Source: Symsagittifera roscoffensis
Lineage: Eukaryota > Xenacoelomorpha > Acoela > Convolutidae
Direction of reading: 5' to 3'
Length of the DNA: 64,000 nucleotides
Assembly: GCF_963678635.1 (NCBI RefSeq)
Contig: NC_087069.1
Location: forward strand, 45,365,448-45,429,447
Shown piece after piece: positions 1 to 13,117 of the stretch; the first letter of the stretch is position 1; each line of letters begins with the position of its first letter. Made by a program: the position numbers and the translations under genes. Below the pieces are notes generated by a model that was given only the letters and a program-made list of their open reading frames with translations, ran no database searches and was not told the DNA's origin.

Positions 1-3000
1 ATCAGCTACAAACTTAAAAATAGGAACATATGTTTTAGTTCCGATTTCTACAGCACAAAAACGAATTTCAAAAACAATAACAACCACTCCGAAAAGGAAC
101 AAATCAAATAATTGACAAACTCACTGATATAACATACAGACTTACAGATTCAGACAAAAAAGAAATAGTTCAACACAGAAGCAATTTTTCACCTTACTTA
201 ATAATCAAAAGAGTACGCTCTTCGCGAATAAACTCAATTATACTCCTTTACAGGATTAAAAATTGTTCAAAATAATTCCGATTACAAACGAAATCAAAGC
301 ACTGATATAAACTTTAACCCAAATTAATTAGAACAAAAAATAATAAAACGGAATTGAATCAACAAACATCTTCAAATTTAGATAAAAAAGATACCTCAAA
401 CAGAAAAAATTGAAAATTAGTAGAAAACATTCAACCACAAGATCAAAAAGAAAAATCTCAACATAGACAATCATCGCGACTTCAGAATCAGCCTCGAAAA
501 GGTTATGAATCATTCATTCCCTAATCTAAAACATTAAGGCAAGTTGAATTTCAGAAACCACTTCAAATTTAATTTTCTCGTTGTCACCTCTTAAAATCAA
601 TTTAAACACCAGTACATTTTCTCAATTTTCATGCTGAAAACGCACTCGAACAATTTAGTTCAAGTTCAGCAAATTACAATCTTTTTGAACCATCACCTCA
701 TTTTATAACACAACTTTTTTAGCCGATAAAATTTAACCTTCAAGCATATCTCTAACTACAACTGAAAAACCTCATTATCAAAAGTAAGCAACCCATTAAA
801 AAATGACAATTAAAATAAATCAAATCTCAATATTCAAGCCCTCCCCTATCAAGTAGAGTAAAGATCAACAATAATTTCCTAACTTAGACCTCAAAACTCC
901 CAAAACAAGTACGAATTTTTCTTAGATACCCCCACCCAACCAATACAAAACTAGGAAAACCCTCGCGAGACCACAATCTTCCCTTCAACAAAAATTGCCA
1001 AAACCCAACCCACTTGTCAAAAAACCAATAAATAACCCAACCACACTCGAATTCAGCCTTAAAGAATCACTTCAACGGAACGAGCCATTTCTTCAAATGC
1101 TTTTTTTGCGAACAGTCAGCCATTTTAAAGACATTTTTTCAAATTTTTTTTGCAATCAGTTTTCTTTTTCAAACTCTGTATAATATTAATTGCCGATACC
1201 CTAGAAATACTCATCCTCCTCCTGATAATTTTTTGCAATTTTTTCATCATGTTTTATTCCCTATCCCAAAACTACATTATTTTGCAAAAATTTTTGACTT
1301 CCTACTCAGGTACAATAATTCAGTAACTATCTATATGTTCCAAATTTTTTTCAGCAGAACCAATTTTTTTCTATTTTTCATAATTTTTCTTATATTTCTG
1401 AAAACATTCATAATGACAATATGCAAATGTATAAAAAAAGCTTTCATCACTCTCGCATTGGCAATCAAGCTTTTAACTCTCTTCATCGAAGAATACTACA
1501 ATAAACAAAAAATTCCTTGTAAATAGTCGTCTTTAAAAAAAATCTTCGTAAATAATCAACAACCTCCACACCAGTCCCCGTCAACAACATCCCTAGAACC
1601 TCCAGTAATACCAATAATTACTCACACAAGTAACCCCCGATCATCAACGCGCATCTCTTTTCAAGACAACCCATATTCTTTTGGAGAAAGACACGCACGA
1701 CTTTTTGAACCACTAGAACCAGCACGCACCTCTAAGCGAACAACAAAACGAACCAGTATATAATTGAAATCTCCCTCTCCAACAAGATCTTAATAGAGTA
1801 AGACATCAAAGCCAAAATCAAAACACAATTGAAATAAACAGACGAATTATACATCCAAGACGAAAAAGAAGTTTGCAAACCCCTGGAGTTCAATTCAACA
1901 TACCTCAGTCACCGATAGCAAATCCCATAGACCTCTCCAGCAGTACAATTCAAAGTACTATCCAACCGCATCACAACCAAGCACTTCAAACATCACATCA
2001 GATTACTTAGGTTCAATCCCACAACTGAAAAATTTCGAGAAAATCCTTTTATTCCCCCAGCTACTACAGATTATCGCCCCAATTGGATGACACAAGTCTT
2101 CACTCAAGGTGAACCAGATTTATTAAACGACCCAATTGACGTTTCATCTGACACAACCTAACCACTACCAGAAACACTTTCACTTCCCTCAACCCCCTCC
2201 CTGAGTCAAAACTCACCAACACCATTTCCTTTGAATTTTCCTACAAATCTCGGTGCTCGATATCGAGAACATTCATATAACAACATACCCCTACAATTAG
2301 CTTGGAAAACATTCTTAGCACCTCTTCTCCACTATTTGGTCAACAACACAGAAGCAGTAGATTATACAACTGGGCACTAAACATATTACAATACAGACAC
2401 GATATCCACAAAGAAATACAAGAACATAACATACAAATACTACAACAGGATAACTTAAAACTAAAGTTCGAAATCACAGTAAGACTGAGTAATATAATTC
2501 AACATTCATTGCCCCTAGCCCGTCCAATTAAAACAGCTCAATTCTTACCTCCTCCATTTCTAACAACGGAAATCATCTACAAATGCGATAGATACGCCAA
2601 AAAGACAATCGGATATATAATTTTTTATAACCCATATTCAGGATTACTCTTAACCTTCGTATGTTTCAAAGATACTCATATTTCAGACCCTTCTTTTTCT
2701 TAATTTTCAGAAAGAAATCACAATGCTTCCCCCCGACCAAGACCTCAGGGTTTACCAGTCACACACTATGACTGTGAAGAAAACGAGCAAAAAACACTAC
2801 ATAAATACGCAAAAAATCAAGTCACACAATGCCAATCCGAACCACAGGCTAGAGATACCAGAGCCATAAAAGCTACACTCTACTCGAAAGCACCAGCTAC
2901 ACCACTAACATGATATGAATTCACATCGACATTCTCCGAAAAGAAAGTACATTGATCGCAAGTCTCAAACGGAAATATAAATAAATTAGATCATGAATCT

Positions 3001-5345
3001 TTCTAACAGAATATTATCCAAAGACGTTTACTTCTCAGCTCTGACAATTATAAAACCAAATTTCTCAGATTAAAAATCACATCAAACAAAGGCACAAACA
3101 GAAGATTGGTAAACTTTCCTAACTGTGCACATCAAGCCGAACTTGAAAGATACAAAGGCCATATAAGACTAGCTGATAAATTTGCATTCCACGGCGCACA
3201 CGGAAGGTTAACTTACGATCTTCATGATAAAAAGTGGATAACATACATTGAATTGAACAATCCCTCAAATTAGAATGCAAACACAAAAAAATAACGGATA
3301 TTAAGAAATAATGTTTTTTGATTGGAAAATCAATTTGCAAAAATACAATTGACACGAGATCCATTAGATGACACTATAACTAACAAGGAATCAGACTGCC
3401 TTGCAAAAATGACCAAGGATACTACGATTCCACTACAAAAATACCAGCAACAATTGTTTGGTTTCCTGAAGACACATGTACCACATTTCAAGCAGCAAAA
3501 ATCCACGCTAAAATGATATAATTCCTTCAAAAATTTTCAGTTGAATCCACTGCCTTTGAAAACGTAAACTTTGAAAAAATTGCACACAAAACTTATAAAG
3601 TTAGAAACATTCATAATATAGAAAATAAATTGACACGTTTCCAAATTTACCCGGAAACAAAACCTGCGTGTAAATACATCATACATCGCAGTTAAACTTC
3701 TAAAAAACTCAGGAAACATTGGTGGAAAAGTAAAACCACAAGACAAAGACAGTACACGCCTAAAAGAACTATCACTCAAGAACAACACCTATTTTGGCGC
3801 AATTCATTTTGAACTACACCTAGATATGAAATAAGATTATACAATTAGCAGAAATTTTCAAGAAATGTCATTTTTGGAACTTGAAACACTACATCGATTA
3901 TGCGAACTTGAAAGAACACAAATTTTACAATCACTTGCATTAGCAGTTCTAAAAACACATTATGCAGGATAAGTTTTATCCGGAAACAGATCGAATTTCT
4001 TTCACTTTGAAGGAAACATCCCATGGTATTGCACTTGTACTTTAGTATCACCTTTATGTATCACCTTTATGTTTTTGAAAATAAAAGATGAAAGATATTC
4101 TATAAAAATTAAAAACATTTTGTTGATACACTTTCACGAAGAGCCTCTTTTTGGTATACAGCAGTCCCATGTGGATCAAAAAAGCCACAATGTAGTACAA
4201 CTGAATCCCGACGAAGACAAATACTACCTTCTCCCACCATATCCTACACTCATGCAACCATTGAAAAAGTTTACCCCGTAGAGCATTAGAGCTATTGTTC
4301 GCAACACAAATATCGATTTACAATCGATCGGCATATACTCTAAATCTGACATCCAACATCACATCCATATACAACAATTTCAAGAATAACTCACAAAAAT
4401 GGACACCAAACAACGACAATTCATCGGTCAAATGCAGGTTTTTCAGACATTTACGCACAAGACTATAGCGGATTTTTTAAAGACATCGAACATCACATTT
4501 ATTTAGGGCGAAAAAAATAGACCACAGGATACTTCACCAATCAATAATTTCAGCTTTGTAAAATTGAAAAACGAACCTATTGCTTTTCTAGGATGGCTCT
4601 ACTACATCTTAGAAAGATTGACTATATTGTACGCAAAATTCATTTTCTTGGATTTATTTTCTCTCTACTAAAAAAATCTACAATTCTTGCGCTATACACA
4701 CATAAGTAAACAAACAAGCAAGCGTAGCACGCATACTCTTCGCAAGATTTTTTGGAATTGTTTCGACATCAATAAATAAAAAAAACTTTTAAACGCTCAA
4801 ATAGAAAAAAAAACAATACAAAATTATCAACCACACCCAACACATTTGACAATTCACACAAAACAACACAAACAAAACACAGACGTCACCTAATTACAAA
4901 GCTTAAATTATAACCATTCTTTATCATTAGTACCACAAAATTTTAGAAACACAGCTTTGACAGATCACATCTCTTCAAGACGTGATTATCCATTAAGCCC
5001 AATTCAACACAAAGTAACACGACAATCTGATAATGATGACAAATACGAGCAAATAATCGAACAACCACATACCACTAATTTTCGTTCACAGAACAACCAT
5101 AATTTTAGCCCACGATGAGCCGCCAAGTTGAATCACTGCATCGCGCAATTTCCTACCCAGCCAACCTTCAAAACAACATCCCTGCCATGCCAATTTTTGC
5201 TTTCCCCCACCTGAATCACCTTATGTTAACACTTCATCTGGCATTCGAGACAAGCACACAACCAAAACAACAAAGGAAAACCCCAATTATAAAAAGTACA
5301 CAAAAGGTTAACACAAAACAGGACCCCACAAAAATGAGCACGAAA
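1..5345 (+). mobile_element. Fossil of a Ty3/gypsy-type LTR element, env-side part (Tor-like)
   Basis: The plus strand is strongly A/C-rich and G-poor, unlike the T-rich repeats downstream, and carries a chain of plus-strand open stretches; the longest runs 2302-2703 (133 codons) and others lie at 1233-1526 and 4069-4281. The order, the length and phrases such as NIENKLTRFQIYPET (about 3616-3660) and NVVQLNPDEDKYYLLPPYPT (about 4190-4250) recall the envelope-like third ORF of Oikopleura Tor elements. This rests on memory of the family, not a search. It is broken many times over (more than ten breaks) and extends off the left edge. No intact LTR was identified. The composition asymmetry itself is directly visible. 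Age: old, judging by the decay. Confidence 0.45.
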
Positions 5346-5982
5346 TAAAATTTTATCCTACTCCTGGCTTTACCCATCAGAGGGACGTCCTGAGCATGCT
5401 CTATAGCCGGCCTAACCCACCGTGCTACAACCACGGTTTGTGACCCACACCTTTTTTGTCGATTGTTACTCAAGGGTGAGAAGCTCTCGAAAAAAACTGA
5501 ACCAAACAAAAACGCTTTTGCGATAAAAACTAATATAAGATCATAACTTAAAACAAAAAGTAACAAGATTTATATATGTAAATGTTATAATGCAGTATAT
5601 AGAATACACAGAACACAAAGATGAGCAGCAAAGACTTTGATAACCCAATCACACTCCAACTACGGGATAACAAAACACAACCGATATGTTGCCTGCAGTC
5701 ACTACACTCAAGGATTTAAAGTACGACATGGCATCGCAGCAAAGAAAACCCATTGAACTACAACAATGGCCATCTCGATGTTCAAGTATACGTGTAGATC
5801 CAAGTCACTAGGCACTTCACGCTAAGTCAAAACTTCACGCCACTTCCGAACGAGATTGGAGCACTGTTCTCTACACAACAGAACCAATGATCACCACAGC
5901 CGATCAAAAATCACGATCCGATCCCCCGAAACAACCTTAACAAATAGTCACAACCTAACAACAAGTTCTAATCTACGTCCCC
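5346..5982. other. Unassigned A/C-rich stretch between fossil and tandem array
   Basis: The composition continues that of the fossil on its left. A short open stretch starts at ATG 5621 and reads MSSKDFDNPITLQLRDNKTQ before ending after about 32 codons; it could be the start of an ORF of the same or another element. A GC-richer patch at 5380-5450 is faintly tRNA-like on the minus strand (see rejected items). No gene is recognised. Confidence 0.3.
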
Positions 5983-7110
5983 AGCTTCCTGGAGCTTCCT
6001 ATAACAATCCTTCTTCCTGAACGGAAAAAGAAGGATGCTCGCAAGTTCAAAAAGATCATCATCATCCATCCTCCATTACAGTAGAACATTTAAGAACAAA
6101 AACTCTGTAAACCGCGGATGGGTGGAACCAGATCTAAATAGATTTTATTATTGGATATTATTCTAATAATTTATCTCTATCAAATATTGAAAACTAACCA
6201 ATCATACTCCATGAAACAAACAACCCACTTATTTGTGAGCGCTGAAATTTTTTGTAATTTCAGCACCAGAGGGATTTGAATTTAACCTAGAACCTAGGTG
6301 CCTTCTCCAAGAAACCGACTCGGTTTAAATGAAGATACACTAGATCTATTGAGAATAGGAGACTTAAGAGTACGATTAAGATTGGTATTAGACTGAGAAA
6401 ATTCACAAATCTATCCGGCCGAAAAAAAGATGTTGTGACGAGCAGACGGTGTACCTTATCTGAAATTACTCTATGAGTATAACCAAAAGTTCATAATTCA
6501 ATACACTAATGAAGGGTTTTTTTTCCTTTTCGATTTATATATTTTTTCAAAAACGCTGAAAATTTCTATTATTTTTGTATGGCGTGATCATTTATGCCTT
6601 GATTAATGTATAATAATTGTAAATTCAAAATTTTAGTAAAATCATCGTTGAAAAATTTCGCCCAATTTCAAACTTTGTTATTATTGTTATATCATTTGTG
6701 AAAGACAGCTCGAAGACAAATCAGGTCGTTTTCTATGCTTTGTTAATGCATGACCGTCCAAATTTTGGTGTTTTCAGTAATCCAAGGTCTTGGTCACTTG
6801 TGTTAAACACAACTAAAGATTTTCAAAAATCCAATTAGGAAACAAAAAATCATTTTTTTGGTTTATGGAAAAGCATCTATCTTTCAATTTTCATATATGA
6901 TAAAATGCTTATCATAGAGTTTTCTTACAATTTTCTGTACGTATGGAAATGTATGATAAGAATCTTTGGTCAACCTGGGATGTTGTTCCTCGTAAAGAGC
7001 AATCTTTTGACATTATTTAGAACCAGTTGGCGTCTATTTAGACAACTATGCTTTTTTTCAGTGTATAATACGTTAAATCCGTCACCCTACTGAGTTACCT
7101 CTAAATTGAA
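5983..7110. repeat. Array unit 1, non-dimer segment
   Basis: First copy of the 1.15-kb segment. It contains the hairpin at about 6238-6270 (GCTGAAATT, short T-rich loop, AATTTCAGC). From about 6490 to 6985 it carries a stretch that is the reverse complement of the left part of the palindromic element at 17641-18533, ending in GGTCAACCTGGGA. The segment is therefore composite: an older repeat joined to part of a second element family. Confidence 0.7.
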
Positions 7111-8266
7111 CAAGACTGCTCGTATCAGGGCGAAGCCCTGAATGTTGCGACTGCCTTTTAAGGTCTATGAAGCATTAATAAGATGAACAGTTCCAAAGTA
7201 TTTAAAAAAATTCTGAAAAATTTTGAGATTTTATTTAAAAACATCCCCCCACACGTCACATTAAGTACAAAGTGATTGGTTGTGCGCTTATTAACAAATC
7301 AACTTTGGCAAATAAGCTTCCTTGAACCAATTTGGAACAATTTCTAAGAGAGAATAAATCTCGCTTACGCGTTAATAGCGCGAAATTGCGAAATTTATCG
7401 CGCATTAATTGCCCCAATTTGGTCAAAATGGCAATCTTTAAACCCCCATAACTTTATGAAAAATGATCAAAGGTCGAATATCTTTTCAAATTCAAGCTCA
7501 AGACAACAATAGCTTTCGAATGATATAAAAAAAATTGCGTCAAAAACTGCTAGTTAAAAAGTTGAAATTTGTCTGAAGAAAAAAAGCCCACCCCGAGCAC
7601 AAATATTCCGTTACTTTCGTATCGAAAGTCGGAACAATAATGTATTGCGAAGAAATTGAGCCAAAATCAAGTTTCTGTTGAAAATTTTAAATCATTATTT
7701 TAGTCTGAATGTTAAATTTGAGATTTTACTAATTGTTCCAACTTTCGATACGAAAGTGACGGAATATTTGTGCTCGGGGTGGGTTTTTTTTCTTCAGACA
7801 AATTTCGACTTTTTAACTAGCCATTTTTGACAATTTTTTTACATCATTCGAACGCTATTGTTGTCTCGAGCTTAAATTTGAAAAGATATTTTACCTGTGA
7901 TCTTTCTTCGTAAAGTTGTGGGGGTTTAAACGTTGCCATTTTGGCCAATTTGGGTCAATTAACGCGCGATGTTTTTCGCGCTATTAACGCATAAGCGGAG
8001 AGTTAATCCGTCTTAGAAATTGTTCCAAATTGGTTGAATGAAGCTTATTTGCCCTAATTGATTTGTTACAAGAAGCCAAATTTATCATTTTCTACTCTAA
8101 ATGGCGTGTGGGGGGGATGATTTTCTTAAAAAGTTTCAAATTTTGGAAAAAACAATTCATTTCGTCATTTTAGTTCATTTAATTTTTTAATGTTATTACT
8201 GCTGCTCCATAAACCTTAAAAGGCAGTCGGAACATTCAAGGCTTCGCCCTGATACGAGCAGTCTTG
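7111..8266. mobile_element. Inverted dimer of Helentron-like element, copy 1
   Basis: Starts CAAGACTGCTCGTATCAGGG and ends with its reverse complement, ...CGAGCAGTCTTG. The two arms, each about 520 bp, pair along their whole length. Both arms meet at GTTCCGAC/GTCGGAAC ends flanking an unpaired spacer of about 110 bp in the centre (about 7630-7740). Each arm holds nested palindromes: CAGGGCGAAGCCCTG near the outer end, GCGCGAAATT..CGCGC in the middle, and ACTTTCGTATCGAAAGT at the inner end. No ORF. Single arms occur alone elsewhere (20189, 27386), so this is best read as two elements joined 5' end to 5' end. Assignment to Helentron-associated elements is inference. Confidence 0.7.
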
Positions 8267-8390
8267 TTAGTCTTTTAAAAAGTCTTTCAGGAGATCAAAT
8301 GCAATTAAGAAAATCACAGGAAGCAATTTTTTACCGAAATAACTAAAAATGAATTGTAGCCGAAGTTTTGAGCAAAGTCTAGCTTCCTGG

Positions 8391-9539
8391 AGCTTCCTAT
8401 AACAATCCTTCTTCCTGAACGGAAAAAGAAAGATGCTCGCAACTTCAAATAGATCATCATCAATCCTCCATAACAGTAGGACATTTAAGAACAAAAACTC
8501 TGCAAACCGCGGATGGGTGGAACCAGATCTAAACTAGATTTTATTATTGGATATTATTCTAATAAATTATCTCTATCAAATATTGAAAACTAACCAATCA
8601 TACTCCATGAAACAAACAATCCACTTATTTGTGAGCGCTGAAATTTTTTGTAATTTCAGCACCGGAGAGATTTGAATTTAACCTAGAACCTAGGTGCCTT
8701 CTCCAAGAATTCGACTCGTAATAAATGAATATACACTAGATCTATTGAGACTAAGAGACTTAAGAGTACGATTAAGATTGGTATTAGACTAAGAAAATGC
8801 ACAAATCTATCCGGCCGAAAATAAGATGGCGTGACGAGCAGACGGTGTACTTTATCTGAAATTACTCTATGAGTATAACCAAAAGTTCATAACTCAATAC
8901 ACTAATGAAGGGTTTTTCTTTTTCGATTTATATATTTTTTTAAAAACGCTGAAAATTTCTATTGTTTTTGTATGGCGTATTCATTTATGCCTTGATCAGT
9001 GTCTGATAATTGTAAATTCAATTTTTTGAAAAATTTCGCCCAATTTGAAACTTTGTTATTATTGTTATATCATTTGTGAAAGACAGCTCGAAGACAAATC
9101 AGGTCGCTTTCTATGCTTTGTAAACGCATGACCGTCCAAATTTTAGTGTTTTGAGTAAACCAAGGTCTTGGTCACTTGTGTTAAACACAACTAAAATTTT
9201 TCAAAAATCCAATTAGGAAACAAAAAATCATTTTTTTGGTTTATGGAAAAACATCTATTTTTCAATTTTCCTATATGATAAAATGCTTATCATAAAGTTT
9301 TCTTACAATATTTTGTAAGTATGGAATTGTATGAAATTGTATGACAAGAAGTTTCTCAAATATGGAAATTGTTTGATAAGAAGTTTTGGTCAACCCGGGA
9401 TGTTGTTCCTCATAACGAGTAATCTTTTGACATTATTAAGAACTAGTTGGCTTCTATTTAGATAACCATGCTTTTTTTTCAGTGTATAATCCGTTGATTT
9501 TTTAAATCCGTCCCCTTACTGATTTACCTCTAAATGGAA
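8391..9539. repeat. Array unit 2, non-dimer segment
   Basis: Second copy of the 1.15-kb segment, colinear with 5983-7110. It ends in GGTCAACCCGGGA at about 9389-9401, so here the terminal motif of the CCCGGGTTGACC element family is intact, whereas unit 1 has CCTGGG. Confidence 0.75.
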
Positions 9540-10687
9540 CAAGACTGCTCGTATCAGGGCGAAGCCCTGAAAGTTCCGACTGCCTGTTAAGGTCTATGAA
9601 GCATTAATAAGATGAAAAATTTCAAAGTAATAAAAAAATTTTGTAAAAATTTTGAAAAAATTTGAGATTTTGTATAAAAACATCACCCCACACGTCATAT
9701 TAAGTACAAAGTAATAGTTTATGCGCCTATTAAGAAATCAATTATGGCATATAAGCTTCCTTGAACCAGTTTGTAACGATTTCTAAGATGGATTAAATCT
9801 CGCTTACGCGTTAATAGCGCGAAATTTATCGCGCATTAATTGTCCCAAATTGGTCAAAATGTCAATCTTTAAACCCCCATAACTTTACGAAAAATGAACA
9901 CAGGTGGAATATCTTTTCAAACTAAAGCTCAGGAAAACAGTAGCTTTTGAATGATATAAAAAAAATTGCGTCAAAAACTGCTAGTTAAAAAGTTGAAATT
10001 TGTCTGAAGAAAAAAAAAACCACCCCGAGCACAAATATTCCGTTACTTTCGTATCGAAAGTCGGAACAATAATGTATTGCGAAGAAATTGAGCCAAAATC
10101 AAGTTTCTGTTGAAAATTTTAAATTATTGTTTTAGTCTGAATGTTAAATTTGAGATTTTACTAATTGTTCCAACTTTCGATACGAAAGTGACAAAATATT
10201 TGTGCTCGGGGTGGTTTTTTTTCTTCAGACAAATTTCGACTTTTTAACTAGCCATTTTTGATAAATTTTTTTAACATTCGAACGCTATTGTTGTCTCGAG
10301 CTTAAATTTGAAAAGATATTTTACCTGAGATCTTTCTTCGTAAAGTTGTGGGGGTTTAATTGTTGCCATTTTGGCCAATTTGGGCAATTAACGCGCGATA
10401 TATTTCGCGCTATTAACGCATAAGCGGAGAGTTAATCCTTCTTAGAAATTTTCCCAAATTGGTTGAATGAAGCTAATTTGCCATAATTGATTTTTTACAA
10501 GAAGCCAAATTTAATATTTTTTACTCTATATGGCGTGTGGGGGTGATGATTTTCTTAAAGAGTTATTTTGGAAAAAAAATTCATATCGTCATTTTAGTTC
10601 ACTTAATTTTTTAATGTTATTACTGCTCCATAAACCTTAAAAGGTAGTCGGAACATTCAAGGCTTCGCCCTGATACGAGCAGTCTTG
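9540..10687. mobile_element. Inverted dimer of Helentron-like element, copy 2
   Basis: Full-length copy with the same ends and centre as the dimer at 7111-8266, about 1148 bp. It occupies the same place in its array unit, so it was duplicated with the array and did not insert independently. Small indels in the arms distinguish it. Confidence 0.7.
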
Positions 10688-10802
10688 TTGGTCTTTTAAA
10701 AAGTCTTTCAGGAGATCAGATGCAATTTTAGAAAATCACAGGAAGCAATTTTTTACCGAAATAACTAAAAATGAATTGTAGCCGAAGTTTTGAGCAAAGT
10801 CT

Positions 10803-11972
10803 AGCTTCCTGGAGCTTTCTATAACAATCCTTCTTCCTGAAAAGAAAAAAAAAGATGCTCGCAACTTCAAAAATATCATAATCATCCATCCTCCACTACA
10901 GTAGAACATTTAAGAACAAAAACTCTGCAAACCGCGGATGGGTGGAACCAGATCTAAACTAGATTTTATTATTGGATATTATTCTAATAAATTATCTCTA
11001 CCAAATATTGAAAGCTAACCAATCATACTCCATGAAACAAACAATCCACTTATTTGTGAGCGCTGAAATTTTTTGTAATTTCAGCACCAGAGAGATTTGA
11101 ATTTAACCTAGAACCTAGGTACCTTCTCCAAGAAACCGACTCGTATTAAATGAATATACACTAGATCTATTGAGACTAGGAGACTTAAGAGTACGATTAA
11201 CATTGGTATTAGACTAAGAAAATTCACAAATCTATCCGGCCGAAAATAAGATGGCGTGACGAGCAGACGGTGTACTTTATCTGAAATTACAATTACTCTA
11301 TGAGTATAACCAAAAGTTCATAACTCAATACACTAATGAAGGGTTTTTTCTTTTTCGATTTATATATTTTTTTGAAAAACGCTGAAAATTTCTATTGTTT
11401 TTGTATGGCGTGTTCATTTATGCCTTGATCAGTGTCTGATAATTGTAAATTCAATTTTTTGAAAAATTTTGCCCAATTTGAAACTTTGTTATTATTGTTA
11501 TATCATATGTGAAAGACAGCTCGAAGTCAAATCAGGTCGTTTTCAATGCTTTGTAAACGCATGAACGTCCAAATTTTAGTGTTTTGAGTAAAACAAGGTC
11601 TTGGTCACTTGTGTTAAACACAACTAAAATTTTTCAAAAATCCAATTAGGAAACAAAAAAATATTTTTTTGGTTTACGGAAAAACATCTATCTTTCAATT
11701 TTCATATATGATAAAATGCTTATCATAGAGTTTTCTTACAATTTTTTGTACGTATGGAATTGAATGAAATTGTATGACAAGAAGTTTCTCATATATGGAA
11801 ATTGTTTGATAAGAAATTTTGGTCAACCCATGATGTTGTTCCTCATAACGAGTAATGTTTTGACATTATTAAGAACCAGTTGGCTTCTATTTAGATAACC
11901 ATGCTTTTTTTTCAGTGTATAATTCGTTGAGTTTTTAAATCAGTCCCGTTACTGATTTACCTCTAAATGGAA
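10803..11972. repeat. Array unit 3, non-dimer segment
   Basis: Third copy of the 1.15-kb segment. It shares small variants with unit 4, for example GAATTGAATGAAATTG near 11757 and 15316 and GGTCAACCCATGATG near 11821 and 15381. That groups units 3 and 4 as sisters. Confidence 0.75.
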
Positions 11973-12987
11973 CAAGACTGCTCGTATCAGGGCGAAGCAA
12001 TAATAAGATGAACAGTTTCAAAGTAAAAAAAAATTGAAGATTTTATGTAAAAACATGCCCCACACGTCATATTAAGTACAAAGTGATAGTTTGTGCGCCT
12101 ATTAACAAATCAATTGTGGCATATAGGCTTCCTTGAACCAATTAGGAACAATTTCTAAGACAGATTAACTCTCCGCTTATGCGTTAATAGCGCGAAATAT
12201 ATCGCTCGTTAATTGACCCAAATTGGCCAAAATGGCAATGTTTAAACCCCAACAACATTACGAAGAAAGATCACAGGTAAAATATCTTTTCAAATTTGAG
12301 CTCAAGACAACAATAGCGTTCGAATGATGCAAAAAAAATTTTGTCAAAAATGGCTAGTTAAAAAGTAAAATAATGATTTATTTCAGACTAAAATAATGAT
12401 TTATAATTTTCAACAGAAACTTGATTTTGGCTCAATTTCTTTGTAATACTTTATTGTTCCGACTTTCGATACGAAAGTAACGGAATATTTGTGCTCGGGG
12501 TGGGCTTTTTTTTCTTCAGACAAATCTCAACTTTTTAACTAGCAGTTTTTGACGCAATTTTTTTATATCATTCGAAAGCTAATGTTGTCTTGAGCTTGAA
12601 TTTGAAAGAATATATCACCTGTGATCAATTTTCATAAAGTTATGGGGATTTAAACTTTGCCATTTTGGCCAATTTGGGTCAATTAACGCGCGATACATTT
12701 CGAGCTATTAACGCGTAAGCGGATAGTTAATCCGTCTTAGAAATCGTTCCAAATTGGTTAAAAGAAGCTTATTCGCCATAATTGATTTGTTACAAGGAGC
12801 AAAATCTATTCTTTTGTACTTTGTATGGCGTGTGGGGGGATAATTTTCATAAAAAATTTCTAATTAAAGAAAAAAAAATTTTCATTTTATTTTTCCTTAC
12901 ATTTACTTTTTGAATGTTTTTACTGCTCCATAAACCTTAAAAGGCAGTCGGAACATTCAGGGCTTCGCCCTCATACGAGCAGTCTTG
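11973..12987. mobile_element. Inverted dimer of Helentron-like element, shortened variant, copy 3
   Basis: About 1015 bp. The left arm lacks part of its outer region: CGTATCAGGGCGAAGC runs directly into AATAATAAGATGAAC. The centre is also shortened. The right arm is full length, ending CGAGCAGTCTTG. It is nearly identical to 15525-16540, so this variant arose once and was then duplicated. Confidence 0.7.
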
Positions 12988-13117
12988 TTATGATCATATA
13001 CAGTGAAAAATTGAGTTTTTTTTTCTTATAAGTCGGACAGTTCGCTCAAAAATTTCTTATTGACTTCCTTTTGGTTCAACTGATAAAGTTTTGCCAAGCT
13101 CGTTTTTTATCAACTTA
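12988..13117. repeat. Linker copied from the array's right flank
   Basis: This 126-bp stretch (TTATGATCATATACAGTGAA onward, to TTTTTATCAACTTA) is almost the same as 16541-16669, which borders non-array DNA. Here it runs abruptly into the interior of another dimer arm at about 13114. The junction marks a non-homologous recombination inside the array. Confidence 0.8.

Noticed and set aside
1233-1526. Phe-rich membrane-like ORF of 97 codons
   Set aside because: Hydrophobicity comes from T-runs; it lies in a broken fossil and has no independent support as a gene.
5390-5450. tRNA-like patch on the minus strand (TAGCACGGTGGGTTAGG)
   Set aside because: The A-box-like word is present but no B box (GGTTCGAATCC type) follows at the right distance and the cloverleaf cannot be drawn; not called as tRNA or SINE.
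7111-8266. Interpretation of the palindromes as ordinary MITEs with very long terminal inverted repeats
   Set aside because: Single arms occur alone with their own two defined ends, and the insertion at 20189 shows a T-T site with no duplication; this fits dimerised Helentron-like elements better, though a cut-and-paste origin is not excluded.
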